Assembly: GCA_029851415.1 (NCBI GenBank)
Contig: CM056742.1
Coordinates: 102,034,976 to 102,098,975 of the forward strand
Reading direction: 5' to 3'
Length of the DNA stretch: 64,000 nucleotides
Origin: Eretmocerus hayati
Taxonomy: Eukaryota; Arthropoda; Insecta; Hymenoptera; Aphelinidae
Under the pieces are notes generated by a model. That model made no database searches and was not told the DNA's origin. It saw only the letters and a program-made list of their open reading frames with translations. The position numbers were made by a program, and so were the translations under genes. Positions within the stretch are counted from its first letter, which is position 1, and every line of letters starts with the position of its first letter. Of the stretch, positions 22,561 to 33,130 are shown piece after piece.

Positions 22561-22799
22561 GGGACGAGCTAGAACGTGCTGCAACGTTCCACGTTGCAAA
22601 CGCCTGTACAGAAACCATAGAGCAAGACATCACTCAAATTCCCCGAGAGATGGAATAATTGAGATTCCTAAAGAAACTGCCCATAGAAATATTTTAATTT
22701 TTTTTGGGAGAATGGCCCTCAAAATACCCCCAAACATAGTTCACAAGGATCTCAGAGCAGCAGAAAACTTCGACTAAATGTTGATTCAGCCGCACCGTG

Positions 22800-24949
22800 C
22801 CCCAGATGTGAGTTGGTAGAGCCTATTACCCAAACGGGTGGAACCAAGTGGGTAATATCTCACGGTCCGCAGCCTCCTTTCGTTCCAAAGGGTACCCAGT
22901 CGCGAGTCAGCCACATGGGCGCGAATGCGTGTATTCCATTATACCTAGCTCTTTTATGCTCACGTAACTGTCTAGCCTGTTGACAAATGAGCACTTTGAC
23001 GCGTCTCATTTACCCGCTTGGCGTTTTATCGCTTATTACGGCCATGTTAGTATGTTTGAGCCACTTCCACTCTCCCCAGCCAAGCAAATTCACCCGCGTA
23101 AACCTTGATGGGTCGCGATGGTTATGTCGGCCTTTTGGTAAAATGTACCCATTACGAATCTTACCTCCCTGTATTGCCCGTCAAGGAATTTACCCACGTA
23201 AATCTTACCTAGGCCAGATTATGTGGGTTGGTTTCCGACATTGACCCACGTGTAATTCGACCCAGATAATTTCTTGAAACAGAGCTTTATCGCATTCATC
23301 ATGTTTCATAAACCAATTTATGTAAAAAGGCATTCACCATTCATCTCATTCAGAAAATGATTGTCATTAACATCCATCTGTACATCTTCCAAAAGTAATT
23401 TTTCCTCCCATGACAGTATATTAAGCAGCTAGGGGTCAAACTGAGATTTGCGCACGAATGCCCGCAACGAGTGCGCGAATGTTTGCCCCGTGTTGCTTGC
23501 GATATTTCATGCTATTGCTGTGAGCAAAATTGCAACTCGCCAAAGAATACGCAATCATTAAATTAGATCTCACATCAAGGAGCATTCAATCATCCTAGTA
23601 AATGTGCGCAGGGATTGTATAATAAAGTTGAATAGAAAATTTGATTGAAGGTAATAACATCATCCACGAGGTAGTTAACACTGTTACATCGGAAGTACTT
23701 TAAATTTACAATATTTTGACGCCGAATTCAATTTTTTTTGCGAGTCTGGGAGTGACCCCAATAACTCGGGAAACTTTTGAAAACCAAGAAGTTGGACGTT
23801 CAAATGCTGCTAGAGAACTTGTCATGAAAAGAAGAAGACCCCTGAATTGCGGCGAGTTGTCTACACACTTGAGCCTAAAAAGCTCCTCAAAGATTGGTTC
23901 TGAAAAAATAACTCAGACAAAACTGTCGAGTATTTCTCCTCCCACAATCATCAGGAGCTACGTGATCTCAGGTGTAATTCTTGGGACTTTAGCGCTGATA
24001 ATAACGACTTTAGCGCTATCACCAGCTCAAAAGCATGGTTCTCAATATTCATTTTGAATCATACAGGCATATGCAAATGCATTAATTCTATCTTGATTTC
24101 GAATGCCAAGAAGGCTTAGAAGAGTGAAGTTATTTTGATCTGCTAGTATCTGAATGATCACTGGAACCAAATCATTTGAACTTACAGAAGATATCTTGGA
24201 AGTCTATTGATCTTCAACATTTTCCCTGTTACTTCAGAGAGCGCAGCTGGGATTCGTGCCGAATTCGTCAAACAGTTAGTGAAATGTACGCAAATTAGCC
24301 GTCGTTCGAACTCGTGTATAAAGGACCCCGCTCACAGAGATAGGATATTGGGTTGCGGTTAAATTTTTTGGGGAAAAACTATGTTGTAGAGTGGAAAATT
24401 GTAATCAAAGAGTTCAATGGACCCGAAGCCAGATGATGGACCATTTTTTGCATCTAATCAATCAACTATCGATAAATGGGAGGTTATGAGGTTATCCACG
24501 ACAATGATAACACCACGTGCTTAATATACTGCGGCGTTCGAAATCAGGCAGTGAGGACGTTTTTCAGATAGTTGTATAAAGACTGCGCATCTTCTTCAGA
24601 ATATCGAGATGATTGATTTGGGAATCTTGCGGAGGATGAGCTAGGAGATGTAAGCTAAGAAAAACAGCCTTACCGAGTATCCACAATGACATCGCATTCA
24701 TAACGGCGAGGAATCGTGTTTGAATCAAAGCTTGTCATGGGTAGCCGCAGGAAGTGGGTTAGAGAACTTGAGAGACGACAATAATATCAATTTTTATGGG
24801 TATTTCGAGGTCGCTAAACACGAATATGCTATCAGACAGTCTCTGAATTTGATTGCGTGGAGTAGGAAAGGGATGACGTAGGTTGAGTTGAAAGAGTTGG
24901 GAATCGGTGCTTTTTAGGGTATTCCGAGGTCGCTCAACACAAGTCTGGG
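22800..24949. other. No gene seen; TTACCC-type motifs at 22820-23265
   Basis: The first 450 bp hold scattered (T)TACCCACGTAA-like motifs on both strands, echoed at 19610-19700 outside the opposite arm of the inverted-repeat pair. The rest, 23270-24949, is unremarkable. The 113-codon frame 23716-24057 has one hydrophobic segment near its end but no recognisable family. Confidence 0.35.
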
Positions 24950-27658
24950 TGGTATGAACTGCTATCTTCGAAGGAGGACACCGATAAGGTGGTTTTGGAC
25001 AGAAAAGAACTATGGAGACCCTGAGTGCACCTCTTGTGCTCATCTGTCATTGGTGAGTTGATTTCGTTGCCTGGTTGGGGCCAAAAATACCGTCGAATAC
25101 GGTATAATGGAAGTTTGAATGGTATTCGAAAAGACCGAACACATCATGGCGTTACGGGAATCGGCGAAAAGGAAGATCACTCTCGAAGCTATATTGTGTA
25201 GAACGGCTGATGCTCGATCTCCTGCGTATTCTCGAGGCAATTCATCACTGATTCGCGATGAAGACTCATTTGTTGATCAGGACCTCGTAAGATACGGTGG
25301 AATACTGTATGGAGTGAATTTGAGTCACATTTGAGAACTCCAAATACTGTATTGACATACGTGGATGGGCATGCAGAAAGCTGATCATAGAGGCTCTATT
25401 CTTTGAAGCGACTGATGGTATCAACTGCTATCTCCCAAGCAGGATTCCGATGAGGTTGTTTCGAATGGAACAGAACTATGAAAACCTCGAGTTCACCTCC
25501 AGTGCTCAAACCTGACTCGTGAGTCTATTTCGTTGCCTGTTTGGGACTCAAGATACCGCCGAATACTGTGTAACGGAAGTTTGAATGATATTTGAGAACT
25601 GTGAATACTGTATCGAGTTACGGAAGTTGGCGTAGAGCCAGCTCACTCTCGACGCTCTATCGTCTGTAGCGGCTGATGGTCGATTGATTGCGTGAACTCG
25701 AGGTGATCTATGACTGATTCGTTATGTGGTGTTATCGCCAGTCAGGGCGTCTTAAGATACGGCTGAATACTGTATGCTGAGCCTTTGAGTCTTTCTGTTA
25801 CCTCCAAATATTGTATTGAGCTATGGGGATCGACATGGAGGAAGCTCATCCTCGAGACTCTATCCTCTCGAGCCGATTATGGTAACGATTGCTATTCTCC
25901 AAGGAGAATTCCGACGAGGTTGTTTTGGACAGAACGAAACTATGAAGACCTTGAGTGCACCACCTGTGCTCATCCGTAAGCGTAAGTCGATTCCGTAGAC
26001 TGGTTGCGGTTCGAGATACCCTGAAATACTGTATAATGGAAGTTTGGACGATATTTGAGAACTCCGAATACAGTAATGAGTGACGAAAATCGACGTAGAG
26101 CCAGCTCACTGTCGATGATATATTGTCAAAAGCGGCTGATGGTCGATCCACTGCGTGTTCTCGAGGCGAACTACCATTGAATCGTTGTGAGGCCTCTTTT
26201 GCCGGGCAGGGCCTCTTAAGACATGGCAGAATACTGTATGATGAGTGCATGAATCATTTCGAGACCTCTGAATACTGTATTGAGCTACGGGGATGGACAT
26301 GTAGCAAGCTCATCCTCGAAGCTCCATCTCTGGAGCGGCTAATGGTATGAACTGCTATCTCCCAAGGAGGATACCGACAAGGTTGTTTTGGACAGAACAG
26401 AACTATAGAGACCCTGAGTGCCCCTCTTGTGCTCATCCGTCATTCGTGAGTTGATTCCGTTGCCTGGTTGGGCCAAAGATACCGTTGGATACGGTATAAT
26501 GGAAGTTTGAATGGTATTCGAAAAGACCGAACACATCATGGCGTTACGGGAATCGGCGTAAAGGAAGCTCACTCTCGAAGCTATATTGTGTAGAACGGCT
26601 GATGGTCGATCTCCTGCGTATTCTCGAGACAATTCATCACTGATTCGCGTTGAAGTCTTATTTGTTGATCGGGACCTCGTAAGATACGGCGGAATACTGT
26701 ATGGAGTGAATCTGAGTCACATTTGAGAACTCCAAATACTGTATTGACCTACGTGGATGGGCATGCAGAAAGCTTATCATCGAGGCTCTATTCTTTGGAG
26801 TGACTCATGGAATCAACTGCTATCTCTCAAGCAGGATTCCGACGAGGTTGTTCCGAATGGAACAGAACTATGAAAACCTCGAGTTCACCTCCAGTGCTCA
26901 AACCTGACTCGTGAGTCTATTTCGTTGCCTGTTTGGGACTCAAGGTACCGCCGAATACTGTATAACGGAAGTTTGAATGATATTCGAGAACTGTGAATAC
27001 TGTATTGAGTTACGGAAGTTGGCGTAGAGCCAGCTCACCCTCGACGCTCTATCGTCTGTAGCGGCTGATGGTCGATTGATTGCGTGAACTCAAGGTGATC
27101 TCTGACTGATTCGTTATGAGGTGTCATTCGCCAGTCAGGGCGTCTTCAGACACGGCTGAATACTGTATGATGAGCCTTTTAGTCTTTCTGTTACCTCCGA
27201 ATACTGTATTGAGCTATGGGGATGGACATGGAGAAAGTTTATACTCGAGGCTCTATCCTTTCGAGCCGATTATGGTAACAATTGCTATTCTCCAAGGAGA
27301 ATTCCGATGAGGTTGTTTTGGACAGAACGAAACTATGAAGACCTTGAGTGCACCACCTCTGCTCATCCGTGAGCGTAAGTCGATTCTGTTGACTGGTTGA
27401 GGTTCGAGGTCCCTGGAATACTGTATAATGGAAGTTTGGACGATATTTGAGAACTCCGAATACAGTAATGAGTGACGAAAATCGACGTAGAACCAGCTCA
27501 CTCTCGATGATATATTAACAAAAGCGGCTGATGGTCGATCCACTGCGTGTTCTCGAGGCGAACTACCATTGAATCGTTGTGAGGCCTCATTCGCCGATCA
27601 GGGCCTCTTTAGACACGGCAGAATACTGTATGATGAGTGCATGAATCATTTTGAGACC
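24950..27658 (+). repeat. Satellite array, ~465-bp monomer, trimeric higher-order repeat (left part)
   Basis: The landmark TGCTATCTCCCAAGGAGGAT recurs near 24960, 25429, 25888, 26350, 26818 and 27281, a spacing of 459-469 bp. Every third monomer is most alike (24960/26350, 25429/26818, 25888/27281), giving a ~1.39-kb higher-order period. Each monomer contains four GAATACTGTAT-like motifs in two related halves, so a ~232-bp ancestral unit is likely. It is interrupted by the Gypsy element at 27659. Short reading frames inside are incidental. Confidence 0.88.
27654..27658. repeat. Target-site duplication AGACC (left)
   Basis: AGACC precedes the left LTR and recurs at 33131-33135. The satellite reads continuously across once the element is removed. 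Confidence 0.88.
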
Positions 27659-28018
27659 TGTAGTGTATTGCGAATAGTCACACGTCAGAGTAAAGATGAC
27701 ACGCAGTGAAAGGAATGCAAGAAAGATCTTCACAGTATATTAATAGCAAATACGCATCGAACCATATATGGTAGTTTGAAGTCTGGTGAAAGGAGCTTGT
27801 AACAAGCACGGACTGGTACAGCCAGGTACAGCCAAGTACAGCCAAGTACGAGCTGGTACAGCACAGAGTTTGAAAGATGCACCCACTGTATAGCCAGTCA
27901 GACGGCACACGACCGGCAAGCCATACATACGGCTCCGTGTCCCTTGTATATCAATACTTAATAAAGTAGTTAGACGCCGATCTCATCAAGTGCTTCACAC
28001 CTTCTCCACAATACCACA
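27659..28018 (+). repeat. 5' LTR of Gypsy element
   Basis: 360 bp, with one extra CAGCCAAGTA unit compared with the 3' LTR. It keeps AATAAA (27960-27965), but the TATA position reads TTTGAAAG (27869-27876). Confidence 0.92.
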
Positions 28019-28036
28019 TTGGCGACGAGGATAAAA
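28019..28036 (+). promoter_or_regulatory. Primer-binding site region
   Basis: TTGGCGACGAGGATAA lies directly after the 5' LTR, a Gypsy-type primer-binding position. I do not assign the tRNA. Confidence 0.7.
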
Positions 28037-28185
28037 GAAGGAATCCGACGAGGATAAGCAGTACAGACATCCGACGAGGATATATACAGCATATCAAAAG
28101 CATCAATCTATCTGACGAAGATAGTAGAAGAGAGATCCGACGAGGATATACAGAAAAATTAAAAGCCATCCGACGAGGATAACAC
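28024..28185 (+). repeat. Reiterated primer-site-like motif in leader
   Basis: After the first GACGAGGATA the motif ATCCGACGAGGATA recurs near 28051, 28068, 28137 and 28168, with a variant (TCTGACGAAGATA) at 28110. Two copies of GAGAAAGGTCCCC follow near 28209 and 28267. All are upstream of gag. Confidence 0.7.
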
Positions 28186-28423
28186 AACAGAGCACAGCTG
28201 GAGTGAGGAGAAAGGTCCCCCGCAGCATACAGCCACTGAACGTGGATACAGAGAGAAGCTAGAGAGGAGAAAGGTCCCCGCAGCATATACATACAGGTCC
28301 CAAATCAACGCTTAAGGTGAGCGCCTACAAGCAACTTGGTCCCCATGAATATACACCAAAACATCGAATAAAGGCGAGAGCGGTAAGAGAGCCAGGCATA
28401 AAGTTGGTCGTAATTTAGCATTT

Positions 28424-29689
28424 ATGACTACTGTGGAAATACCTCCAGGTGATCATCCAGACTTTACAGAGTTAACGATTCAAACATTCACGAAACAAGA
28501 ATTGATCGAATTATTGGCAAAATTTCCGGTAAAACTCCATCTCAATTTGGTCTCATTAGAAATTCTGAGGTCAACAGCGGAAAAAATACGCAGCGTACAG
28601 TTCTCAGCAAAAACTAAAGAAGTCAATATTCCTAAAGAAGGATTACGGGTTGTAGTACCAGAAGAAACAGAATCGAGTGGACAAACTGAACAAGCTTTAA
28701 CACCACTGGCTAAGGCACCCCAACAAAACAGCATATCTGCAGAGACTCAAACGGTACAAGAACAAGTTTCCAGCCCAAATACAGATATGATGGGATCAAT
28801 GGAATTCCATAAAAACAAGCAATCTTGGGATGACTACATTGAACGCATAGAACTCTATTTTACGACAAATGATATTACATCAGATGATAAACAGGTAGCA
28901 ACCTTGTTAACGAAATGCGGATCAGAAACATACAAGCTGATCAAAGATTTAGCAGCACCGAACCTCCCAGAAACCAAGAAATTTGAGGAGATAAAACTTT
29001 TAATGTCAGCTCATTCATGCCCGAAAAAAAGCAAACGCATGGAACGGAGCAAATTTCGTCAAGCTTATCAAAATGCAGGCGAATCTATAGCAAAGTATAT
29101 CGCACGGCTGAAAGAATTGGCCATAAACTGCGATTTTACGGACTTGAACGACGCGCTGTGTGACCAACTGGTCACAGGTCTCACGGATCGAGGTACCAGA
29201 GTCGCACTATTCAGCGATAAAGATCTCACTTACTCAAAAGCAGTAGAAATTGCTACCACTCGTGAAGCAGCAGCGAGAGATGCAGCAACCACTGAACGAC
29301 ATCGAAGCAACACTTCAATTCAACACGTCGCAGCACATCGATACAACAAGCCAACGAGTAAAGTTACTCAGACAGGTAAAAGCGAATTCAATAATAGATC
29401 GCGCACAAAATTTTGTTATTGTTGCGGAATAGGCAATAGCCACTACACAAAAGACTGTCGTTACAGAGACAGAAAATGCACTTTTTGTCATAATCAAGGG
29501 CATCTCGGAAAAGCATGTATCAAAAAACATGGAAAGAACAAAATTTTTGGTACGTTCAGTAAAAATCATTTTGAGAATAGAGACAATCGGGATGAACGTA
29601 ATAAGCAAGTAAAAGTTCTACAAACTGAATCGAATGATGAAGATACGGGTTCAAACTCAGATTTTTTCCAAATATCAGAATGTTCTTGA
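28424..29689 (+). CDS. gag: Gypsy Gag polyprotein
   Basis: 421 codons from ATG. Residues ~125-270 resemble a Retrotrans_gag capsid domain (SWDDYIERIELYF, ESIAKYIARLKELA). The C-terminus has two zinc knuckles at ~331-345 (CYCCGIGNSHYTKDC, one residue longer than CX2CX4HX4C) and ~352-365 (CTFCHNQGHLGKAC, canonical). It would form virus-like particles and package RNA. The stop TGA (29687-29689) is followed by CAA; pol continues in the same frame, so the two are separated by a single stop codon. Confidence 0.88.
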   Translation: MTTVEIPPGDHPDFTELTIQTFTKQELIELLAKFPVKLHLNLVSLEILRSTAEKIRSVQFSAKTKEVNIPKEGLRVVVPEETESSGQTEQALTPLAKAPQQNSISAETQTVQEQVSSPNTDMMGSMEFHKNKQSWDDYIERIELYFTTNDITSDDKQVATLLTKCGSETYKLIKDLAAPNLPETKKFEEIKLLMSAHSCPKKSKRMERSKFRQAYQNAGESIAKYIARLKELAINCDFTDLNDALCDQLVTGLTDRGTRVALFSDKDLTYSKAVEIATTREAAARDAATTERHRSNTSIQHVAAHRYNKPTSKVTQTGKSEFNNRSRTKFCYCCGIGNSHYTKDCRYRDRKCTFCHNQGHLGKACIKKHGKNKIFGTFSKNHFENRDNRDERNKQVKVLQTESNDEDTGSNSDFFQISECS

Positions 29690-30754
29690 CAAAACATCAA
29701 AGCAGAACTATTATATTTCGACTTAACAATAGATGATATTCAAGTCAAAATGGTATTAGACACGGGTACATATGTTTCAGTTGTATCCGAAATCGATAAG
29801 AATAAAATCTTTCCAAAATTACCACTGAGAGAATGTGATCTTAAACTCAAGAGTGACGGTGGATCACTGCTTCATCCTATTGGAAAACTAGAATCATTAA
29901 AAGTAGTATTGAATGGAATGAGTAAAATTTTGGACATCTACGTTATTAAAGGCAAAGGACCAATTCTGTTGGGTAGACAATGGCTAGCAGCTTTTGGACT
30001 TTGGCCGTTAAAATTATGGGAAAATACAAATTCCTCGAATATTCCACAAATACAGAGTGAGGACATCAAAAAGCAAATACTTGAAAAATTTCCAATCCTT
30101 TTTTCGAACACGCAAGGGTGTTACAATGGTAGGAAGATACATTTGGTCTTTAAAGAAGACGCGAAACCGATACAAATGAAGCCATATCACGCGTCATTCG
30201 CTTTAACACAGAAAATCTCCAAAGAGTTAGACAGACTTGTAAAACTAGGCAATCCAGAACCGGTTTCCTGTAGTAAATGGGCAACACCCATTATCCCAGT
30301 TCTGAAAAAGAATGGTGAGGTACGCATCCGTGGAAATCTCAAAATGACGGTTAATCCACAATTAATAATTAAAAGACATGCCATTCCTCTGAAAGAGAAA
30401 ATCTTTCATACGCTAAGAATAGGGAATAGATGGTCTCAGATCGGCCTGACGCACGCATTCATGCAATTTCAACTCGACGACAAATCGAGAGACGCCCTGA
30501 CAATTATTTCACACGAAGGGTTACACAGATCCACACGCTTAGGAGAAGGTATAGCCTCAAATCCCGCGGAAGTACAGGATATTTCAGAAGACGTCCTGAA
30601 AGGTATAGATCATACAGAGATCTATATAGATAATATATATTGTACAGGGAAAACAGATTCTGAGCATTTACATGTACTGACACAAATTTTTGAACGATTG
30701 CAAGACGCAGGCTTACGCGTAAACCTCGGAAAATGTGATTTTTTTCAAAGATGA
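29690..30754 (+). pseudogene. pol: Gypsy Pol part 1: protease and reverse transcriptase
   Basis: Open from just after the gag stop; first ATG at 29750. The protease site is LDTGTYVSVV, followed by ILLGRQWL. The RT palm follows, with WATPIIPVLKKNGEVRI and FMQFQLDD. The usual YxDD box reads YIDN, so one metal-binding aspartate is lost, and the fingers/palm sequence around 30500-30600 is unusually divergent. The frame ends at 30754 after a T-run at about 30739-30745 that marks a frameshift into the next segment. Confidence 0.85.
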
Positions 30755-31676
30755 AATTGAAATTCTAGGCTTTGTCATAGACAAAGAAGGGCTAAAGCCA
30801 AGTCAATCTAAGGTAGACGCAATTACGAAAGCGCCGACACCAAAAAATTCGAAGGAACTAGAAGCTTTTTTAGGTCTCGTAAACTTTTATGAAAGATTCT
30901 TAACAGATAGAGCGGAACACATTGATCCTCTCTATAATCAAATCAAACACAAAAATTGGACTTGGACAAACGAATGTCAGAATACATTTGATTGGATGAA
31001 GAAGGAAATTTCTTCAAATAAAGTTTTAGCAATCTACGATCCAAACGTAAAACTCGTCATGGCATGTGATGCTAGTGACGTCGGGGTTCTAGCAATTTTG
31101 TCGCACAGGTACGAAGACGGTTCTGAGAAACCTATAGCATTCGCATCCAAGATAATTCCAAAATCCAAGAAACATAGAGCAATAATCGATAAGGAAGCAG
31201 GAGCAATCATTTTCGGTTTCAAAAAATTTCATCAATACGTTTACGGGAATCACATTATTCTGAAAACTGACAATGACGCTTCGAAATATATTTTTGGCAA
31301 TAAAGATATGTCAAAAATGCTAAACAGCAGGCTATCACGCTGGGCATATCTTTTATCAGGCTACAGATATACCATCGAAGTAGTAAAATCAAAAGCTAAC
31401 GGAAACTGCGATGCGCTTTCTAGGTTACCGATCGCAGACACAACGCCGGTATTCGAAACAGAATACACAAACATCAATTTTATACAGAATGAATGCACAA
31501 TTATTGATTTCCCAAAAGTTGTAAAAGCAACTTCACACGACAAGATATTGAGAAAGGTCATATCATACATACAGACGTCATGGCCTAAAATAGAAACATT
31601 GAATGACATAGAGAAAAGCATTCATCATAGAAGACACGAGGTGAGCTTTGAACAAGGATGTTTGTCTTGGGTATAG
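30735..31676 (+). pseudogene. pol: Gypsy Pol part 2: RT thumb, RNase H
   Basis: 313 codons in a second frame. EIEILGFVIDKEGLKPSQSKVDAI and LEAFLGLVNFYERF mark the RT thumb/connection. The RNase H domain has MACDASDVGVLAILSH, DKEAGAIIFGFKKFHQYVYG and LKTDNDASKYIF, keeping the D-E-D pattern. LSRWAYLLSGY and CDALSRLP close the domain. The frame breaks again near 31650-31676. Confidence 0.88.
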
Positions 31677-32619
31677 AATAATAATTCCAGAAACTTTACA
31701 GAGAAACATACTCGATGAACTTCATTCTTCACATCTTGGTATAGTAAAGATGAAGCAAATAGCACGCAATTATTTCTGGTGGCCACATATTGATAAAGAT
31801 ATTGAACGAATTGCGAATTCGTGTAGAATCTGCCTATCAACACGAGCAGAACCACGAAAAGTACCACTTACACCGTGGCAATGGCCTAGTCAACCTTGGT
31901 CACGTATTCACATTGACTTTATGGGTCCATTTCACAATTTTATGTTTTTGATCATCGTGGATGCACATTCCAAATGGCCAGAAGTGATTAACATGAAAAA
32001 GGACACAACTTCGTACAATCTGATACGAAAGATAGACGAAATTTTTTCGCGTTATGGTCTCGCTCACCACATAGTGAGCGATAATGGTCCACAACTAACG
32101 AGCCAAGAATTCGGAAAATATTTGAAACAATACAAGATAAAACATACATTTTCAGCAACTTATCATCTTGCTACTAACGGAGCAGCAGAAAATTCTGTCA
32201 AAACGGTCAAACACAAAGTAGACAAAATGATTAAAGAAGGTCATTCACTAGAATTTTCGATAAATAGATTTTTGAGTGATTATAGGAACACGGAACATTC
32301 GACAACGAACAGAACACCAGCGAATCTATTTCTCGAAAGAGATTTGCGCACAAGATTTGATTTATTGATTCCTAATTCAATGAGCGATGAAAAACACCAA
32401 TTTGATCAAGCACGACACAAGCAGGGTAACAGACAAATACAATTTGCAGAGAATGAGATTGTTTTTGTGAACGATTATAGAACGCACTCTGAGAATAAGA
32501 CGCAAGCGAGGATTGTAAGACAACTATCTCCTGTAATGTATGAAATAAAATTCAATGACGAGTATATTACAAAACGACACGCAAATAAAATTGTCAGAAC
32601 TCAACTAGAACCTACTTTA

Positions 32620-32634
32620 AGAGGAGGAGAGTTG
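32620..32634 (+). repeat. Upstream copy of the polypurine tract
   Basis: AGAGGAGGAGAGTTG here is identical to 32768-32782 next to the 3' LTR, 148 bp away. Confidence 0.6.
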
Positions 32635-32767
32635 ATATGTGATGATAATTTTGAAAATTCATATGTACACCCAAATGTAAGAACAAGTTGTACCCTGGAA
32701 ATGATCGAAACGTACCAAGACATTCGTCTCGAATTGCTCAATAAGCAGCGACCCGATCTCAAAAATA

Positions 32768-32780
32768 AGAGGAGGAGAGT
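32768..32780 (+). promoter_or_regulatory. Polypurine tract of Gypsy element
   Basis: AGAGGAGGAGAGT abuts the 3' LTR at 32781. Confidence 0.8.
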
Positions 32781-33130
32781 TGTAGTGTATTGCGAATAGT
32801 TACACGTCAGAGTAAAGATGACACGCAGTGAAAGGAATGCAAGAAAGATCTTCACAGTATATCAATAGCAAATACGCATCGAACCATATATGGTAGTTTG
32901 AAGTCTGGTGAAAGGAGCTTGTAACAAGCACGGACTGGTACAGCCAGGTACAGCCAAGTACGAGCTGGTACAGCACAGAGTATAAAAGATGCACCCACTG
33001 TATAGCCAGTCAGACGGCACACGACCGGCAAGCCATACATACGGCTCCGTGTCCCTTGTATATCAATACTTAATGAAGTAGTTAGACGCCGATCTCACCA
33101 AGTGCTTCACACCTTCTCCACAATACCACA
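32781..33130 (+). repeat. 3' LTR of Gypsy element
   Basis: 350 bp. It retains TATAAAAG (32981-32988), but the poly(A) signal position reads AATGAA (33072-33077) instead of AATAAA. Confidence 0.92.

Larger units (their letters stand above)
19731..22799. repeat. Outer inverted-repeat pair (~195 bp arms)
   Basis: Arm 19731-19925 is the reverse complement of 22600-22799 (CACGGTGCGGCTGAA at the outer ends). Both arms, read toward the outer ends, leave an open frame ending AAENFD-stop, so the repeat may derive from the 3' end of a coding sequence. The left arm is abutted by the foldback element at 19926, and the enclosed sequence includes the CpG-rich block. Confidence 0.5.
31648..32799 (+). pseudogene. 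pol: Gypsy Pol part 3: integrase
   Basis: 383 codons in a third frame. The zinc-binding HHCC (HSSHLGIVKMKQIA ... CRICLSTR) spans residues ~25-65. The catalytic core has IDFMGPF, IVSDNGPQLTSQEF and NGAAENSVKTVKHKV, supplying D, D and E. The C-terminus is basic, without an evident chromodomain. The stop lies 19 nt inside the 3' LTR. Upstream frames would have to be joined by frameshifting to make it, so it is not expected to be produced normally. Confidence 0.9.
27659..33130 (+). mobile_element. Ty3/Gypsy LTR retrotransposon, near full length
   Basis: 5472 bp with 360- and 350-bp LTRs (TGTAGTG...ACCACA), a 5-bp target duplication, primer-binding site, gag with zinc knuckles, protease, reverse transcriptase, RNase H, integrase, and a polypurine tract. 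The order protease-RT-RNase H-integrase and the integrase HHCC/DDE signature identify Ty3/Gypsy. No envelope frame is present. Two frameshifts and an altered RT active site make this copy defective. It is inserted in satellite DNA. Confidence 0.93.

Noticed and set aside
22523..22777. Possible THAP-like zinc finger (CCNVPRC...)
   Set aside because: Cysteine and histidine spacing does not complete the motif, and most of the frame lies in an inverted-repeat arm.
22820..23265. Telomere-like TTACCC repeats
   Set aside because: The motifs are irregular, on both strands, and do not match the usual insect TTAGG repeat.
23716..24057. 113-codon frame with one hydrophobic segment
   Set aside because: No family resemblance and no supporting signal.
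28024..28185. Regularly repeated short motif as a possible CRISPR-like array
   Set aside because: Spacing is irregular, the setting is a retrotransposon leader in a eukaryotic genome, and no cas genes are present.
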